The notes under the pieces were generated by a model. That model was given only the letters and a program-made list of their open reading frames with translations, was not told where the DNA came from and made no database searches. A DNA stretch of 64,000 bases from Chryseobacterium foetidum (GTDB taxonomy: Bacteria > Bacteroidota > Bacteroidia > Flavobacteriales > Weeksellaceae): NCBI RefSeq assembly GCF_025457425.1, contig NZ_JAMXIA010000001.1, forward strand, positions 1,488,001-1,552,000, given 5' to 3'. Of the stretch, positions 34,541 to 44,200 are shown one piece after another (within the stretch, counting starts at the first letter, position 1; each line of letters opens with the position of its first letter). Both the position numbers and the translations under genes were made by a program.

Positions 34541-37018
34541 TTATTTTGGGTCTAAAGCTTTTTCTATTCTGAAAACCAAATCTTCGTAATGGTATTTATT
34601 TACCGTATTTGAATCTGTTTTTGCTGCCAATTCTTTTTTAATTGAATTTAAATTTCCTCTTGCAATCGCCGAAACATCAGTTTTATCGAAAGATTTTGAA
34701 TCTGCCAGTTTAATCTGCTGATCTATGTAGCTTCTCTGGAGATTTCTCACGTAAACATCAGGATTATCTTTTCTGATAATTGAAGTATTTAAATCTGAAA
34801 ACAATTCGATCAAAGTATAGGTTTTTGGATCAACTGTTTCCATCTGAGCCATTTTCTGTAAAACCATCGGGCTTAAAATTCTCGAAAGCACCCCGTTTTG
34901 TACATCAGAAACTGTTCCTGCAGGGGTTTTTCCTGTTTTCTCGAAAATTTCTTTTTTAATCAACCAGTTTGGCGTCGTGAAAATGTTTTCATCTAAAAAC
35001 TTCATCGCTTCCTTTTGGTCTTTTTTAGTAACCGGCTCGTAAACAGCTCCCGACTGCTCTACATTTTTAGGAGTTTCCATTTCACCGCCAATGTATTTTG
35101 AAACGTGACCGGAATATCTCTTCAGCTGAGTCACCACCTGATCATACATCATTCCGAGGTTATCGTAATCTTCGTTTGGTTTTTCAGTCCATTTTTCAAG
35201 ATTGTCTACAATTCTTTTCAGGTTTTTAATTCCATAAGTGCTTGCAATCATGGCGTTGTCACCCACCTGCTCGCTCTGAGATCTCGGGTCGAAAGGATTA
35301 GTTTCCGTTCCGAACCAAAGTCTATCATTTTTAAGGTTTTTAATGACCCATTTATTTAAAAATTCCTTTTCAGCTTCAGGACTTTTGTATTCATTAAATC
35401 TTCTGTAACCCCATTCAATAGCCCAGTCGTCGTAGTCACCAATTCTCGGCATGATTCCAGCATCGCTGATGTTGTCTTCCGGTTGTGCAACATAATTAAA
35501 TCTTGCATAATCCATGATTGATGGTGTGTGACCGTTTTTTTCAACCCATTTTTTATCTCTCAGTTTTTCAACTGGAACAGTCGAACTTGAACCATAATTA
35601 TGTCTCAAACCTAAAGTGTGACCAACTTCGTGAGAAGAAACAAATCGAATCAGTTCTCCCATCAGTTTATCATCGAAATCCACCATTCTCGCTCTTGGAT
35701 CGTTCGGAGAAGCCTGTACGAAATACCAGTTTCTCAACAACAGCATGACGTTGTGATACCAGTTGATATGACTTTCCAGAATTTCACCGGTTCTCGGATC
35801 TGAAATTGAAGGTCCGGAAGCATTGGGAACATCTGACGGTTTGTAAACGATCGCAGAGAATCTTGCATCTTCCAAGCTCCAGTCCGGATTTGTTTTTAAA
35901 TCAGGAACTTTTGCGATGATGGCATTTTTGAAACCTGCTTTTTCGAACGCTTTCTGCCAGTCATTCACACCCTGAATTAAATAAGGAACCCATTTTTTCG
36001 GAGTTGCCGGATCGATGTAGAAAACAATTGGTTTTGCGGGTTCTACCAGTTCACCTTTCTTATATTTTTCCAAATCCTGAGGCTTAGGCTCAAGTCTCCA
36101 TCTTTTAACTAAAGAAACTTTCTTTACACCTTGAGGATCCAAATCGAAATCTGTGTATCCGACAGCAAAATATCCAACTCTAGGGTCGAAGTATCTTGCC
36201 TGCATTTTGTTTTCAGGAAGTAAAACGAATGAAGAATTTACTTCAACAGTATAATTTCCACTGATTTTAGGAGCATCTTTTGCCATTTCAGGAGAAAGTT
36301 TACCTAAAGTTCTGGCGAAAGTTTTAGTTGTATTAATTTCAATATTGGTCGGATAAGATTTCACAAAATTGACGAAAGACATATCTTTCTGGAAAGCTCC
36401 AACACGGAAAGCATCTTTTGCCCAAACGGAAAATGAAGTAAGTTCGGTGTCAGCATTCAAAACATCCGTCACCTCAATGACAGTGGTCTTTTTGTTGACT
36501 CCATACGTTTTTACATCAAAAGATTTGATGATACTCTGAACATTGTTTCTCGTGACCGAATTGTACATATCTGAAGTAGAATCTTTCGCATAATCTACGA
36601 ACGAAATTGATCTTAAAAGAATTTTGTCTTTCGGACCTTTTTCGAAAGCGACAACCTGCTGCCCGATTTGGTCACCTGCATAACCCGACATTCCGGAACG
36701 CATTCCTGCAGCGGCTTTGGTTAGTCTTGTTACGAGAAGAAACTCTTTTTTCAATACAGAATCCGGAATTTCGAAGTAATATTTATCATCCACTTTATGA
36801 ACCGTGAAAACGCCGTCGTCTGAAACCGCTTTATCTGTAATGATTTCTTTATAAGGCTTTATAGGAGATTTCTTTTTATCATCTTCCTTTTTCGCACCAG
36901 CAGCAGCCGGTTCTTTCTTTGTAGTGGCAGAATCTTTTTCCTGAGCAAATAAAGTCTGCGTTGACAACATCATGGCAGCGGCAGCCATTGCTAAGCTTAT
37001 GTTTTTCACATTTTTCAT
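34541..37018 (-). CDS. Zinc-dependent metalloprotease, DUF5117/DUF5118 type
   Basis: The 825-residue protein starts with a signal peptide (KNISLAMAAAAMMLSTQTLFAQ), then a Lys/Ala-rich low-complexity linker (~25-55). A DUF5118/DUF5117-like N-terminal region follows (YFEIPDSVLKKEFLLVTRL; GVFTVHKVDDKYYFEI). The zinc site SSHEVGHTLGLRHNYGSS lies at ~461-478, with SIMDYARFNYVAQPED as a Met-turn-like segment. There is no T9SS sorting domain, so it is periplasmic or reaches the outside by another route. It lies in the same operon direction as the DUF6452/DUF6048 pair, 1 bp upstream of them. Physiological substrate unknown. Confidence 0.9.
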   Translation of the reverse strand: MKNVKNISLAMAAAAMMLSTQTLFAQEKDSATTKKEPAAAGAKKEDDKKKSPIKPYKEIITDKAVSDDGVFTVHKVDDKYYFEIPDSVLKKEFLLVTRLTKAAAGMRSGMSGYAGDQIGQQVVAFEKGPKDKILLRSISFVDYAKDSTSDMYNSVTRNNVQSIIKSFDVKTYGVNKKTTVIEVTDVLNADTELTSFSVWAKDAFRVGAFQKDMSFVNFVKSYPTNIEINTTKTFARTLGKLSPEMAKDAPKISGNYTVEVNSSFVLLPENKMQARYFDPRVGYFAVGYTDFDLDPQGVKKVSLVKRWRLEPKPQDLEKYKKGELVEPAKPIVFYIDPATPKKWVPYLIQGVNDWQKAFEKAGFKNAIIAKVPDLKTNPDWSLEDARFSAIVYKPSDVPNASGPSISDPRTGEILESHINWYHNVMLLLRNWYFVQASPNDPRARMVDFDDKLMGELIRFVSSHEVGHTLGLRHNYGSSSTVPVEKLRDKKWVEKNGHTPSIMDYARFNYVAQPEDNISDAGIMPRIGDYDDWAIEWGYRRFNEYKSPEAEKEFLNKWVIKNLKNDRLWFGTETNPFDPRSQSEQVGDNAMIASTYGIKNLKRIVDNLEKWTEKPNEDYDNLGMMYDQVVTQLKRYSGHVSKYIGGEMETPKNVEQSGAVYEPVTKKDQKEAMKFLDENIFTTPNWLIKKEIFEKTGKTPAGTVSDVQNGVLSRILSPMVLQKMAQMETVDPKTYTLIELFSDLNTSIIRKDNPDVYVRNLQRSYIDQQIKLADSKSFDKTDVSAIARGNLNSIKKELAAKTDSNTVNKYHYEDLVFRIEKALDPK

Positions 37019-37089
37019 TCAGTTCTATGATTTAAATTATTTTCCGTTTTTACAAATTAAATAATTATCCGAATTCGTTAACCTCTTTT

Positions 37090-37241
37090 AGAGTCTGTTT
37101 AAAAATAATTAAAAAACAAATTTTCAAGTCCATTTTCTTTTCTCCAACCCTAAAGGGTGGAAAAATGCCCTGAAAATTTCATCAAAATTAACTCCCTTTA
37201 GGGTCGGGGAAATTAATTTTGATGAAATTTAAACATGCTTT
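37090..37241. repeat. MITE-like dispersed repeat, copy 3 (inverted relative to copy 2)
   Basis: This 152-bp element is a close reverse-complement match of 8753-8903: ends AGAGTCTGTTTAAAAA and AAATTTAAACATGCTTTT, with CCAACCCTAAAGGGTGG and CCCTTTAGGGTCGGGG inside. It sits in the ~290-bp gap between rlmD and the metalloprotease gene, where nothing else is recognised. It may supply or disrupt the metalloprotease promoter. Confidence 0.8.
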
Positions 37242-37308
37242 TAAATTAAAGAAAATCATTTACTTAATTTAAAACGGATATTATCTGTTTAAAATTCAAA
37301 TTTAGCTT

Positions 37309-38715
37309 TTATTTTTTGATAAGTAATGCAATATTCTCTACGTGATGGGTCTGGGGGAACATGTCGACAGGAAGAATTTTTACTACGTCATAATCATCTT
37401 TCATCAAAGCTAAATCTCTTGCCTGAGTGGCAGAATTACAGCTTACGTACACCACTTTCTTAGGAGCTAATTTCAGGATCTGCTCAACAACTTTCTGGTG
37501 CATTCCGTCTCTTGGCGGATCGGTAATCAAAACATCTGCCGGTGGATGATTTTCTAAAAACTCGTCGTTGAAAACGTTTTTCATATCACCACAGTAGAAC
37601 GTTGTGTTGGTTAAACCATTCAGTTCAGCGTGCTCGATGGCTGCATCGATTGCTTCCTGTACAGATTCAATTCCGATAACGTGTTTTGCATTTCTGGCAA
37701 CATACTGAGCGATGGTTCCGGTTCCGGTGTATAAATCGTAAACGACTTCATCACCTTTTAAATCAGCAAATTCGAGTGTCTTTCTATATAATTCTAAGGC
37801 TTGCTTATAATTCGTCTGGAAGAATGATTTGGGTCCGATTTTAAACTTCAGTCCATCCATTTCTTCCATTAAGAAACCTTCCCCGAAATAGGTTTTAACA
37901 TCTAAATCATAAATGGAATCGTTCTGTTTTGGATTGATGGCGTAAACCAAAGTTTTGATCTGTGGAAACTGCTCCAAAAGAAAATCAAAGAGTTCGGTGC
38001 GGTTTTCTTTTTCTTCTCTGTGAAGCTGGAATAAAACCATCCATTCTCCTTTAGAGTTTTGTCTCATCATCAAAGTTCTCAGGAAACCTTTCTGAATTTT
38101 AACATCGAAAAAATCCAGTCCTTTGTTCTCAGCAAATTTCTTTACCGCCAAACGAATTGCATTGGACGGATCTTCCTGCAGCCAGCATTCCTTTAAATCC
38201 AAAATCTTGCTCCACATGCCCGGAATATGAAATCCCAAAGCATCTCTGCTTCCAAAGTTTTCTTCAGAACTGATCTCGTACTGCGTCAGCCATCGTGCGT
38301 TTGAAAATGAGAATTCCATTTTGTTTCTGTAGAAATACTGCTCTTCAGCACCTAAAATAGGAACGGTTTCAAAATTTTCTATGCCGCCGATTCTTTTAAT
38401 ATTGTTGTAAACCTCTTCCTGTTTAATTTCAAGCTGCTTTTCGTAGCTCATGTTCTGCCATTTGCAACCGCCACACACACCGAAGTGAATGCATTTTGGC
38501 TCAACTCTGAACGGAGATTTCTCAACGAGTTCCTTCACTTCAGCCTCATAATATTTTGACTTTGATTTTTTAACTCTGGCATTCACCACATCGCCCGGAA
38601 TCGCTCCTGAAACCAAAACGGTTTTGCCTTCTTCCGTTTTCCCTATGGCAACCCCTTTTGCGCCTGCAGCAAATAATTTTATATTTTCAAGAATGACGTC
38701 TTTCTTCTTTCTCAT
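37309..38715 (-). CDS. rlmD: 23S rRNA (uracil-5-)-methyltransferase RlmD
   Basis: The 468-residue SAM-dependent enzyme has an N-terminal TRAM domain (GVAIGKTEEGKTVLVSGAIPGD), an iron-sulfur motif CIHFGVCGGCKWQNM near 75-90, SAM motif VVYDLYTGTGTIAQYVAR, and catalytic motifs TDPPRDGMHQKVVE and VYVSCNSATQARDL. It methylates U1939 of 23S rRNA in the E. coli numbering. Length is normal. A -7 element TACTTTTG lies ~100 bp upstream. Confidence 0.93.
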   Translation of the reverse strand: MRKKKDVILENIKLFAAGAKGVAIGKTEEGKTVLVSGAIPGDVVNARVKKSKSKYYEAEVKELVEKSPFRVEPKCIHFGVCGGCKWQNMSYEKQLEIKQEEVYNNIKRIGGIENFETVPILGAEEQYFYRNKMEFSFSNARWLTQYEISSEENFGSRDALGFHIPGMWSKILDLKECWLQEDPSNAIRLAVKKFAENKGLDFFDVKIQKGFLRTLMMRQNSKGEWMVLFQLHREEKENRTELFDFLLEQFPQIKTLVYAINPKQNDSIYDLDVKTYFGEGFLMEEMDGLKFKIGPKSFFQTNYKQALELYRKTLEFADLKGDEVVYDLYTGTGTIAQYVARNAKHVIGIESVQEAIDAAIEHAELNGLTNTTFYCGDMKNVFNDEFLENHPPADVLITDPPRDGMHQKVVEQILKLAPKKVVYVSCNSATQARDLALMKDDYDVVKILPVDMFPQTHHVENIALLIKK

Positions 38716-38813
38716 AACTAACTCTATCGCTACGGATCTAACTTTCTATTTTTATCTCCGTAAAATTTCTATTTTTTCTAATAAACTTTCAGAAACTTTT
38801 CAGTTTCAGTCTG

Positions 38814-38821
38814 CAAAAGTA
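38814..38821 (-). promoter_or_regulatory. Promoter -7 element of rlmD
   Basis: TACTTTTG followed by C on the minus strand matches TAnnTTTG. It is immediately downstream of the terminator of the preceding minus-strand gene. Confidence 0.5.
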
Positions 38822-38823
38822 CA

Positions 38824-38856
38824 AATAAAAAAAACCTTATCCGAAGACAAGGTTTT
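38824..38856 (-). terminator. Terminator of the thioredoxin-fold lipoprotein gene
   Basis: AAAACCTT and AAGGTTTT pair around ATCCGAAGAC with a long T run on the minus strand. Confidence 0.7.
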
Positions 38857-38876
38857 GATCTGTTTTTAAATTTACA

Positions 38877-40433
38877 TTATTTTGTCTGAGCAGGTTGTTG
38901 CTGTTGTTGCTCCTGTTGTGCTGCCACTTCCTGCATCTGCTGCATTTGCTCTGGTGTCAACATTTGCTGTTGCTGAGGATTTGGTGCAGTCATTGGTGCA
39001 GACAATCCGGTCTGCTTATCAAGAATTGAAACCAACTCCTGCTCGCCTAAGTTCATGTAAGGTCTGCTTGCCACTTTTCCTGCTTTGTCTATTACGATGT
39101 AGCAAGGTAATTTGAACCCGTAGATTCCGAATTTTTTTGCTGCATCAGAATTAAGACCGCCATCTCCGTAAACATTGGTACCAGCTACTCCGCTGAACAT
39201 TGCTTTGCTTGTTTTTGTGAACTGATCTTTTGTATCATCAAGATTTACGAATACGAAATTCATTTTAGACTTGTAGAAATTTACCACTTCTTTCACTACA
39301 GGAACGGTTCCTTCAGCAATATAAGGATTCCATGAAGCGTAGAACATTACCACTGTTGGTTTTCCTGCATTATCTGAAAGTTTGAAAGTGCTTCCGTCCT
39401 GCTTAGTTAATTTAACATCAGGAGCAACTTCACCGATTTTAACACCATTTACTGCAAACTGCATTTTCTTAAGATCTTCTTTTACTGAAGAATCTTTAAT
39501 ATCTTTTTCAATAATTTCTGAGATTTTAGCTGATGCTTTTGCAGGAGTTCCCAAATGCATATCAGACTGAGCAATCACAAAAGCCAAAAGATAATCTTTG
39601 GTAGTTTGAGAAAGATCTTTCTTTGTTTTAAGGAAATCACTGAAAAGTTCTGAAGTGGTAACATCAGTTTTTCCTTTCGCTTTAGCCTCAGCAAACTTTT
39701 GGAAATCTATGCTCACTTTTTGTAGAAGATACTGTCTGAAATACGGACTTGAAGCCACCATTTTTTCTTTATCTTCCTGAAGTTTGTTTTCATAATCTGT
39801 AAACGCCTTAGAAACTTTGAATGAAGGATTTGCCATATTCTGCTGTTTCTTAGACATTTCGTAACCTGCCATTACATTAAGAATTGCAGTATTTACATCA
39901 TTCTTTTTCCATTCAATAACCTCTTTTCCAGGATTGAATTTCTTTACATTTTCTTCAACGTTTTTATTTAAATCTGATGCGATTTTTTGAATTCCTTTTA
40001 AGAAATTAGCTTCAGTTCCGCTGCTAAGCGTCTGAATATCTATCGTCTGGCTGTAAGTCATTAAGAATTTCTGACAAGCCTGATAAAATTCGTTATCAGC
40101 TTTACCATCTCCGGTAAGCGTGAATTCGTTTGGAAAAGTAGCCGAATTTCCTGAAAGATTAATATTCTGGCCACCTTTTAAGAAAATAAGGTTAGACTTT
40201 CCTGCATAATTCATCAGGTACATTCCGTCTTTAGGAGCTTCAAAAGTTCCTGTAAAATTTCCGTCTTTATCTAACCCGATGTTGGTTAACGGTAAAGTAG
40301 CTACACCGGAAGCTTCTACAAACTCAATTCTTTCAAGAGGCGAACTTCCTGCGATCTTTCCTTTGATCTCAACTTTTTTTGAACAAGACATCACAAATAT
40401 TGCAATGACAAATAACAAAAGATATTTCTTCAT
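38877..40433 (-). CDS. DUF4369/thioredoxin-fold lipoprotein lacking the CxxC motif
   Basis: The start MKKYLLLFVIAIFVMSC is preferred over an upstream Met because it gives an exact lipoprotein signal peptide with Cys ~17. The 518-residue product has an N-terminal DUF4369-like domain (VEIKGKIAGSSPLERIEFVE), a helical middle (~130-330) and a TlpA/AhpC-type thioredoxin fold (~335-470: GEVAPDVKLTKQDGSTFKLS, VVMFYASWNPYIAEGTVPVV). Where thioredoxins have WCGPC, this has WNPYI, so the redox Cys pair is gone. The last ~40 residues are Gln-rich with QQQQ runs. A periplasm-facing anchored protein; thiol-disulfide catalysis is unlikely. Confidence 0.88.
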   Translation of the reverse strand: MKKYLLLFVIAIFVMSCSKKVEIKGKIAGSSPLERIEFVEASGVATLPLTNIGLDKDGNFTGTFEAPKDGMYLMNYAGKSNLIFLKGGQNINLSGNSATFPNEFTLTGDGKADNEFYQACQKFLMTYSQTIDIQTLSSGTEANFLKGIQKIASDLNKNVEENVKKFNPGKEVIEWKKNDVNTAILNVMAGYEMSKKQQNMANPSFKVSKAFTDYENKLQEDKEKMVASSPYFRQYLLQKVSIDFQKFAEAKAKGKTDVTTSELFSDFLKTKKDLSQTTKDYLLAFVIAQSDMHLGTPAKASAKISEIIEKDIKDSSVKEDLKKMQFAVNGVKIGEVAPDVKLTKQDGSTFKLSDNAGKPTVVMFYASWNPYIAEGTVPVVKEVVNFYKSKMNFVFVNLDDTKDQFTKTSKAMFSGVAGTNVYGDGGLNSDAAKKFGIYGFKLPCYIVIDKAGKVASRPYMNLGEQELVSILDKQTGLSAPMTAPNPQQQQMLTPEQMQQMQEVAAQQEQQQQQPAQTK

Positions 40434-40454
40434 TTTTGATTTTAAATAATTAGG

Positions 40455-40462
40455 CAAAAATA
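40455..40462 (-). promoter_or_regulatory. Promoter -7 element of the thioredoxin-fold lipoprotein gene
   Basis: TATTTTTG followed by CC on the minus strand, about 22 bp upstream of the preferred start, supports the start at 40433. Confidence 0.55.
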
Positions 40463-40517
40463 AGTTTTTCAAATCAACTGAGAATACTGTTTAAACTTAT
40501 TTTATGAAAGATTTAAC

Positions 40518-40551
40518 TAAAAAATCGTCTTCGAAAGAGAAGACGATTTTA
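40518..40551 (-). terminator. Terminator of the sdh operon
   Basis: AAAATCGTCTTC and GAAGACGATTTT form a perfect 12-bp stem around GAAAGA, with T residues following on the minus strand. Confidence 0.85.
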
Positions 40552-40572
40552 TAAAATTTATTTCAAAACAGA

Positions 40573-41340
40573 TTATCCTCTGTCTGCATAAGCAGCCATG
40601 TACTCTCTGTTCATTCTTGCGATATTTTCAAGAGAAATTCCTTTAGGACATTCCACTTCACAAGCTCCTGTATTTGAACAGTTTCCGAATCCTTCTTCGT
40701 CCATTGCTTTCACCATGTTCAGAACTCTTCTCTTCGCTTCTACTCTACCTTGAGGTAAAAGAGCGTACTGAGAAACTTTAGCTCCAACGAACAACATTGC
40801 AGAACCGTTTTTACAGGAAGCTACGCAAGCACCACAAGCGATACATGCCGCTGCATCCATTGCTTTGTCTGCATCTTCTTTAGGAACAGGAATTGCGTTG
40901 GCATCCAAAGTATTTCCTGAAGTGTTTACCGAGATAAATCCACCTGCAGCCATTACTCTGTCGAATGCGCTTCTGTCTACCATCAAATCCTTGATCACAG
41001 GGAACGCTGCACTTCTCCAAGGCTCAATAACGATGGTTTCACCGTCTTTGAACATTCTCATGTGAAGCTGACATGTTGTAATTCCTGTATCCGGACCGTG
41101 AGCTCTACCATTGATGTAAAGTGAACACATTCCGCAGATTCCTTCACGACAGTCGTGGTCGAAAGCGATAGGTTCTCTTCCTTCGTTGATCAACTGTTCG
41201 TTCAGGATGTCCAACATTTCTAAAAATGAAGAATCTGTAGAAACATCCGATATTTTATAGGTCTCAAACTGACCTTTGGTTTTAGTATTTTTTTGTCTCC
41301 AAATTTTCAGCGTAAGATGAAGGCCTTTTTTTGCACTCAT
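40573..41340 (-). CDS. sdhB: Succinate dehydrogenase/fumarate reductase iron-sulfur subunit
   Basis: The 255-residue electron-transfer subunit has a 2Fe-2S motif CREGICGMC plus a distal Cys (GITTC), and two C-terminal cluster motifs, [11 protein letters not shown] and [12 protein letters not shown]. Electrons pass from the SdhA flavin through these clusters to quinone at SdhC. The sequence [17 protein letters not shown] is typical of the menaquinone-type enzymes of Bacteroidetes and epsilonproteobacteria. Last gene of sdhC-sdhA-sdhB; 24 bp after the sdhA stop. Confidence 0.96.
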   Translation of the reverse strand: MSAKKGLHLTLKIWRQKNTKTKGQFETYKISDVSTDSSFLEMLDILNEQLINEGREPIAFDHDCREGICGMCSLYINGRAHGPDTGITTCQLHMRMFKDGETIVIEPWRSAAFPVIKDLMVDRSAFDRVMAAGGFISVNTSGNTLDANAIPVPKEDADKAMDAAACIACGACVASCKNGSAMLFVGAKVSQYALLPQGRVEAKRRVLNMVKAMDEEGFGNCSNTGACEVECPKGISLENIARMNREYMAAYADRG

Positions 41341-41364
41341 AATTTTATATTTATAGGTTGGAGA

Positions 41365-43377
41365 TTATTTGTAACTTCTTGCTTTAACTTCGATGTTTTC
41401 GTAAACAAGATCTTCCTTGTGCAGAACTTCCTGTTTGATATCATCTCCCTGATATTCCCAGGCTGCTACATATTTGAAGTTGTCGTCATCTCTTTCTGCC
41501 TCACCTTCCGGAGTTGCATGATCTTCTCTGAAATGTCCGCCACAAGATTCGTTTCTGTGCAACGCGTCGATAGCCATCAGCTGTCCTAATTCGATGAAAT
41601 CTGCAACTCTGAACGCTTTTTCAAGCTCTGTGTTCATCCCTTCAGTTTCACCCATTACTTTTACATTTTGCCAGAAATCCTTTTTTACCTGATCGATTTC
41701 AGCAATTGCCTCTCTCAAGCCTTCCGGAGTTCTTCCCATTCCAACCTTATTCCACATGATGTGTCCTAACTGTTTGTGGAAATGATCTACAGAATGTGTT
41801 CCTTTATTGTTTACGAAGAAGTTTACTTTGTCTTTAATTTCTTTTTCGGCTGCATCAAACTCAGCAGTATTCGTAGGAATTGCCCCTGTTCTGATGTCTG
41901 CAGAAAGATAATCTGCAATTGTGTACGGAAGAACGAAATATCCGTCTGCCAAACCTTGCATCAACGCTGAAGCTCCCAATCTGTTGGCTCCGTGGTCTGA
42001 GAAGTTAGCTTCACCAACAACGAAACATCCAGGGATTGTAGACTGTAAGTTATAATCAACCCAAACACCACCCATTGTGTAGTGAACAGCAGGATAAATC
42101 TTCATTGGAGTTTTGTAAGGATCATCCGCAGTAATCTTTTCATACATTACGAATAAGTTACCGTATTTCTCCTCGATCCAGGCCTTTCCAAGATCATAAA
42201 TCTGCTGATCTGTAGGATTGTGAATATGCTTTTCAATAGCGGCTTCTTTACCTTTTTTGATAATTTCTGTAGAGAAATCCAGGTAAACACCTTCTTTAGT
42301 ATCGTTATTTTCAATTCCGAAACCGGCATCACATCTTTCCTTACCCGCTCTTGACGCAACGTCACGAGGTACAAGGTTTCCGAATGCAGGATATCTTCTT
42401 TCCAAATAATAATCTCTGTCTTCTTCTTTGATATTTTCAGGTCTCAGTTTACCTTCTCTGATGGCTACTGAATCTTCAATTTTCTTAGGAACCCAGATTC
42501 TTCCGGAGTTTCTCAATGATTCAGACATCAAAGTCAGTTTAGACTGCTGCGTTCCGTGAACCGGAATACATGTCGGGTGAATCTGAACATAACAAGGATT
42601 TGCGAAGTACGCTCCTTTTTTATGTATTTTCCACGCCGCAGAAACGTTTGAACCCATTGCATTGGTAGATAGGAAATATACGTTTCCGTAACCTCCAGAA
42701 GCTATAACAACAGCATGAGCAGAATGTCTTTCGATTTCACCAGTCACAAGGTTTCTTGCGATAATTCCTCTTGCTTTTCCGTCTACGATTACCAATTCAA
42801 GCATTTCGTGACGGTTGTACATTTTCACTCTTCCTTTTCCGATCTGACGGCTTAATGAAGAATATGCACCTAATAATAACTGCTGACCAGTCTGTCCTTT
42901 TGCGTAAAAAGTTCTTTTAACCTGAACCCCACCAAATGAACGGTTATCTAACTGTCCGCCGTAATCTCTACCAAACGGTACACCTTGTGCTACACACTGG
43001 TCGATAATATTTGCAGAAACTTCAGCTAATCTGTAAACGTTTGCTTCTCTCGCTCTGTAATCACCACCTTTAATGGTATCGTAGAACAGTCTGTATGTTG
43101 AGTCACCATCACCCTGATAATTTTTAGCAGCGTTGATACCACCCTGAGCTGCAATCGAGTGCGCTCTTCTCGGTGAATCCTGATAACAAAATGCCTTTAC
43201 ATTATATCCCTGCTCAGCTAAAGTAGCTGCTGCAGAGCCTCCTGCCAAACCTGTGCCTACAACAATAATATCAATTTTATCACGGTTGTTAGGCGCAACA
43301 AGGTTCATATGGTCTTTATGATTTTTCCATTTATCCTTAAGTGGACCAGCTGGAATTTTTGAATCTAATTTACTCAT
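41365..43377 (-). CDS. sdhA: Succinate dehydrogenase/fumarate reductase flavoprotein subunit
   Basis: The 670-residue flavoprotein has the Rossmann FAD motif [20 protein letters not shown], the FAD-attachment region [17 protein letters not shown] with the covalent-FAD His, and the active-site region [16 protein letters not shown] / [16 protein letters not shown]. The length (~670) is that of the Bacillus/Bacteroides-type enzyme rather than the ~590-residue E. coli SdhA. It oxidises succinate to fumarate in the TCA cycle at the inner membrane. It lies 15 bp after sdhC. Confidence 0.97.
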   Translation of the reverse strand: MSKLDSKIPAGPLKDKWKNHKDHMNLVAPNNRDKIDIIVVGTGLAGGSAAATLAEQGYNVKAFCYQDSPRRAHSIAAQGGINAAKNYQGDGDSTYRLFYDTIKGGDYRAREANVYRLAEVSANIIDQCVAQGVPFGRDYGGQLDNRSFGGVQVKRTFYAKGQTGQQLLLGAYSSLSRQIGKGRVKMYNRHEMLELVIVDGKARGIIARNLVTGEIERHSAHAVVIASGGYGNVYFLSTNAMGSNVSAAWKIHKKGAYFANPCYVQIHPTCIPVHGTQQSKLTLMSESLRNSGRIWVPKKIEDSVAIREGKLRPENIKEEDRDYYLERRYPAFGNLVPRDVASRAGKERCDAGFGIENNDTKEGVYLDFSTEIIKKGKEAAIEKHIHNPTDQQIYDLGKAWIEEKYGNLFVMYEKITADDPYKTPMKIYPAVHYTMGGVWVDYNLQSTIPGCFVVGEANFSDHGANRLGASALMQGLADGYFVLPYTIADYLSADIRTGAIPTNTAEFDAAEKEIKDKVNFFVNNKGTHSVDHFHKQLGHIMWNKVGMGRTPEGLREAIAEIDQVKKDFWQNVKVMGETEGMNTELEKAFRVADFIELGQLMAIDALHRNESCGGHFREDHATPEGEAERDDDNFKYVAAWEYQGDDIKQEVLHKEDLVYENIEVKARSYK

Positions 43378-43392
43378 ATTAGTATATTGAAA

Positions 43393-44055
43393 TTATTGAG
43401 TTACGTAATGAAAAACTGCGATGATAATGAATCCTAGCGGAACAATTACCGAAAACCAAAAACCAACAGCTTTGATTACCGGCGTGTACTTTGGATGTCT
43501 TGCACCAACAGACTGAAATGAAGACTGGAAACCGTGAGCTAAGTGCATTCCTAAAAGAACGAATGAAATCACATAAAGCACCACTCTCCAGATGTCGTGA
43601 AATTTATGGTGAAGCTCGTCCCAATATCTTGTTTCGTCAGGTGTATTGGCCTGAATAAATTTATAATCCAGTTCCGGAAACCAGAAATCGTAAAAGTGTA
43701 AAGCAAAAAATGCCAGAATCACAGCACCTGAAATAATCATATTTCTGGAAACCCATGTAGAATTTGCCGAACCGTTGTTGTTGGCATATTTTATCGGACG
43801 CGCTTTGTTGTTTTTGATTTCAAGGATGAATCCCATAATGAAATGGAAAAGAATCCCGATGGTAAGCACAGGCTGCAAAGCATACTGAACCAAAGGATTG
43901 TAACCCATAAAATGAGCTACTTCATTATAAACATCAACACTGAAAATCGATGTGATGTTTGACGACACGTGTATCACCAAGAAACTCAGCAGAAACATTG
44001 CCGAAAGTGCCATTGCATACTTCCTACCTATAGTAGAACTTGTTAAACCTGCCAT
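43393..44055 (-). CDS. sdhC: Succinate dehydrogenase cytochrome b subunit
   Basis: The 220-residue membrane anchor has five hydrophobic helices (starting KYAMALSAMFLLSFLVIHVSS, ending FWFSVIVPLGFIIIAVFHYV). Helix-borne His residues (VIHVSS, FHFIMGF, ALHFYDFW, MHLAHGF) fit two b haems. This single large anchor with no SdhD is the diheme b558 type that reacts with menaquinone. It is the first gene of the operon, with a TAATTTTG promoter element ~30 bp upstream. Confidence 0.95.
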   Translation of the reverse strand: MAGLTSSTIGRKYAMALSAMFLLSFLVIHVSSNITSIFSVDVYNEVAHFMGYNPLVQYALQPVLTIGILFHFIMGFILEIKNNKARPIKYANNNGSANSTWVSRNMIISGAVILAFFALHFYDFWFPELDYKFIQANTPDETRYWDELHHKFHDIWRVVLYVISFVLLGMHLAHGFQSSFQSVGARHPKYTPVIKAVGFWFSVIVPLGFIIIAVFHYVTQ

Positions 44056-44080
44056 AATTAGCTTTTAATTTGAATTTCCA

Positions 44081-44088
44081 CAAAATTA
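44081..44088 (-). promoter_or_regulatory. Promoter -7 element of the sdh operon
   Basis: TAATTTTG on the minus strand, about 26 bp upstream of the sdhC start, matches TAnnTTTG. Confidence 0.5.
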
Positions 44089-44200
44089 AGAAATGTTAAC
44101 AAGACTAAAAACTGATGAATCTCACTATTAGACAGTTTGTAATCTTTCTAAATAAGATTGATCACAGCCTTTCCACAATAAGATTTCAGGATTTCACAGT

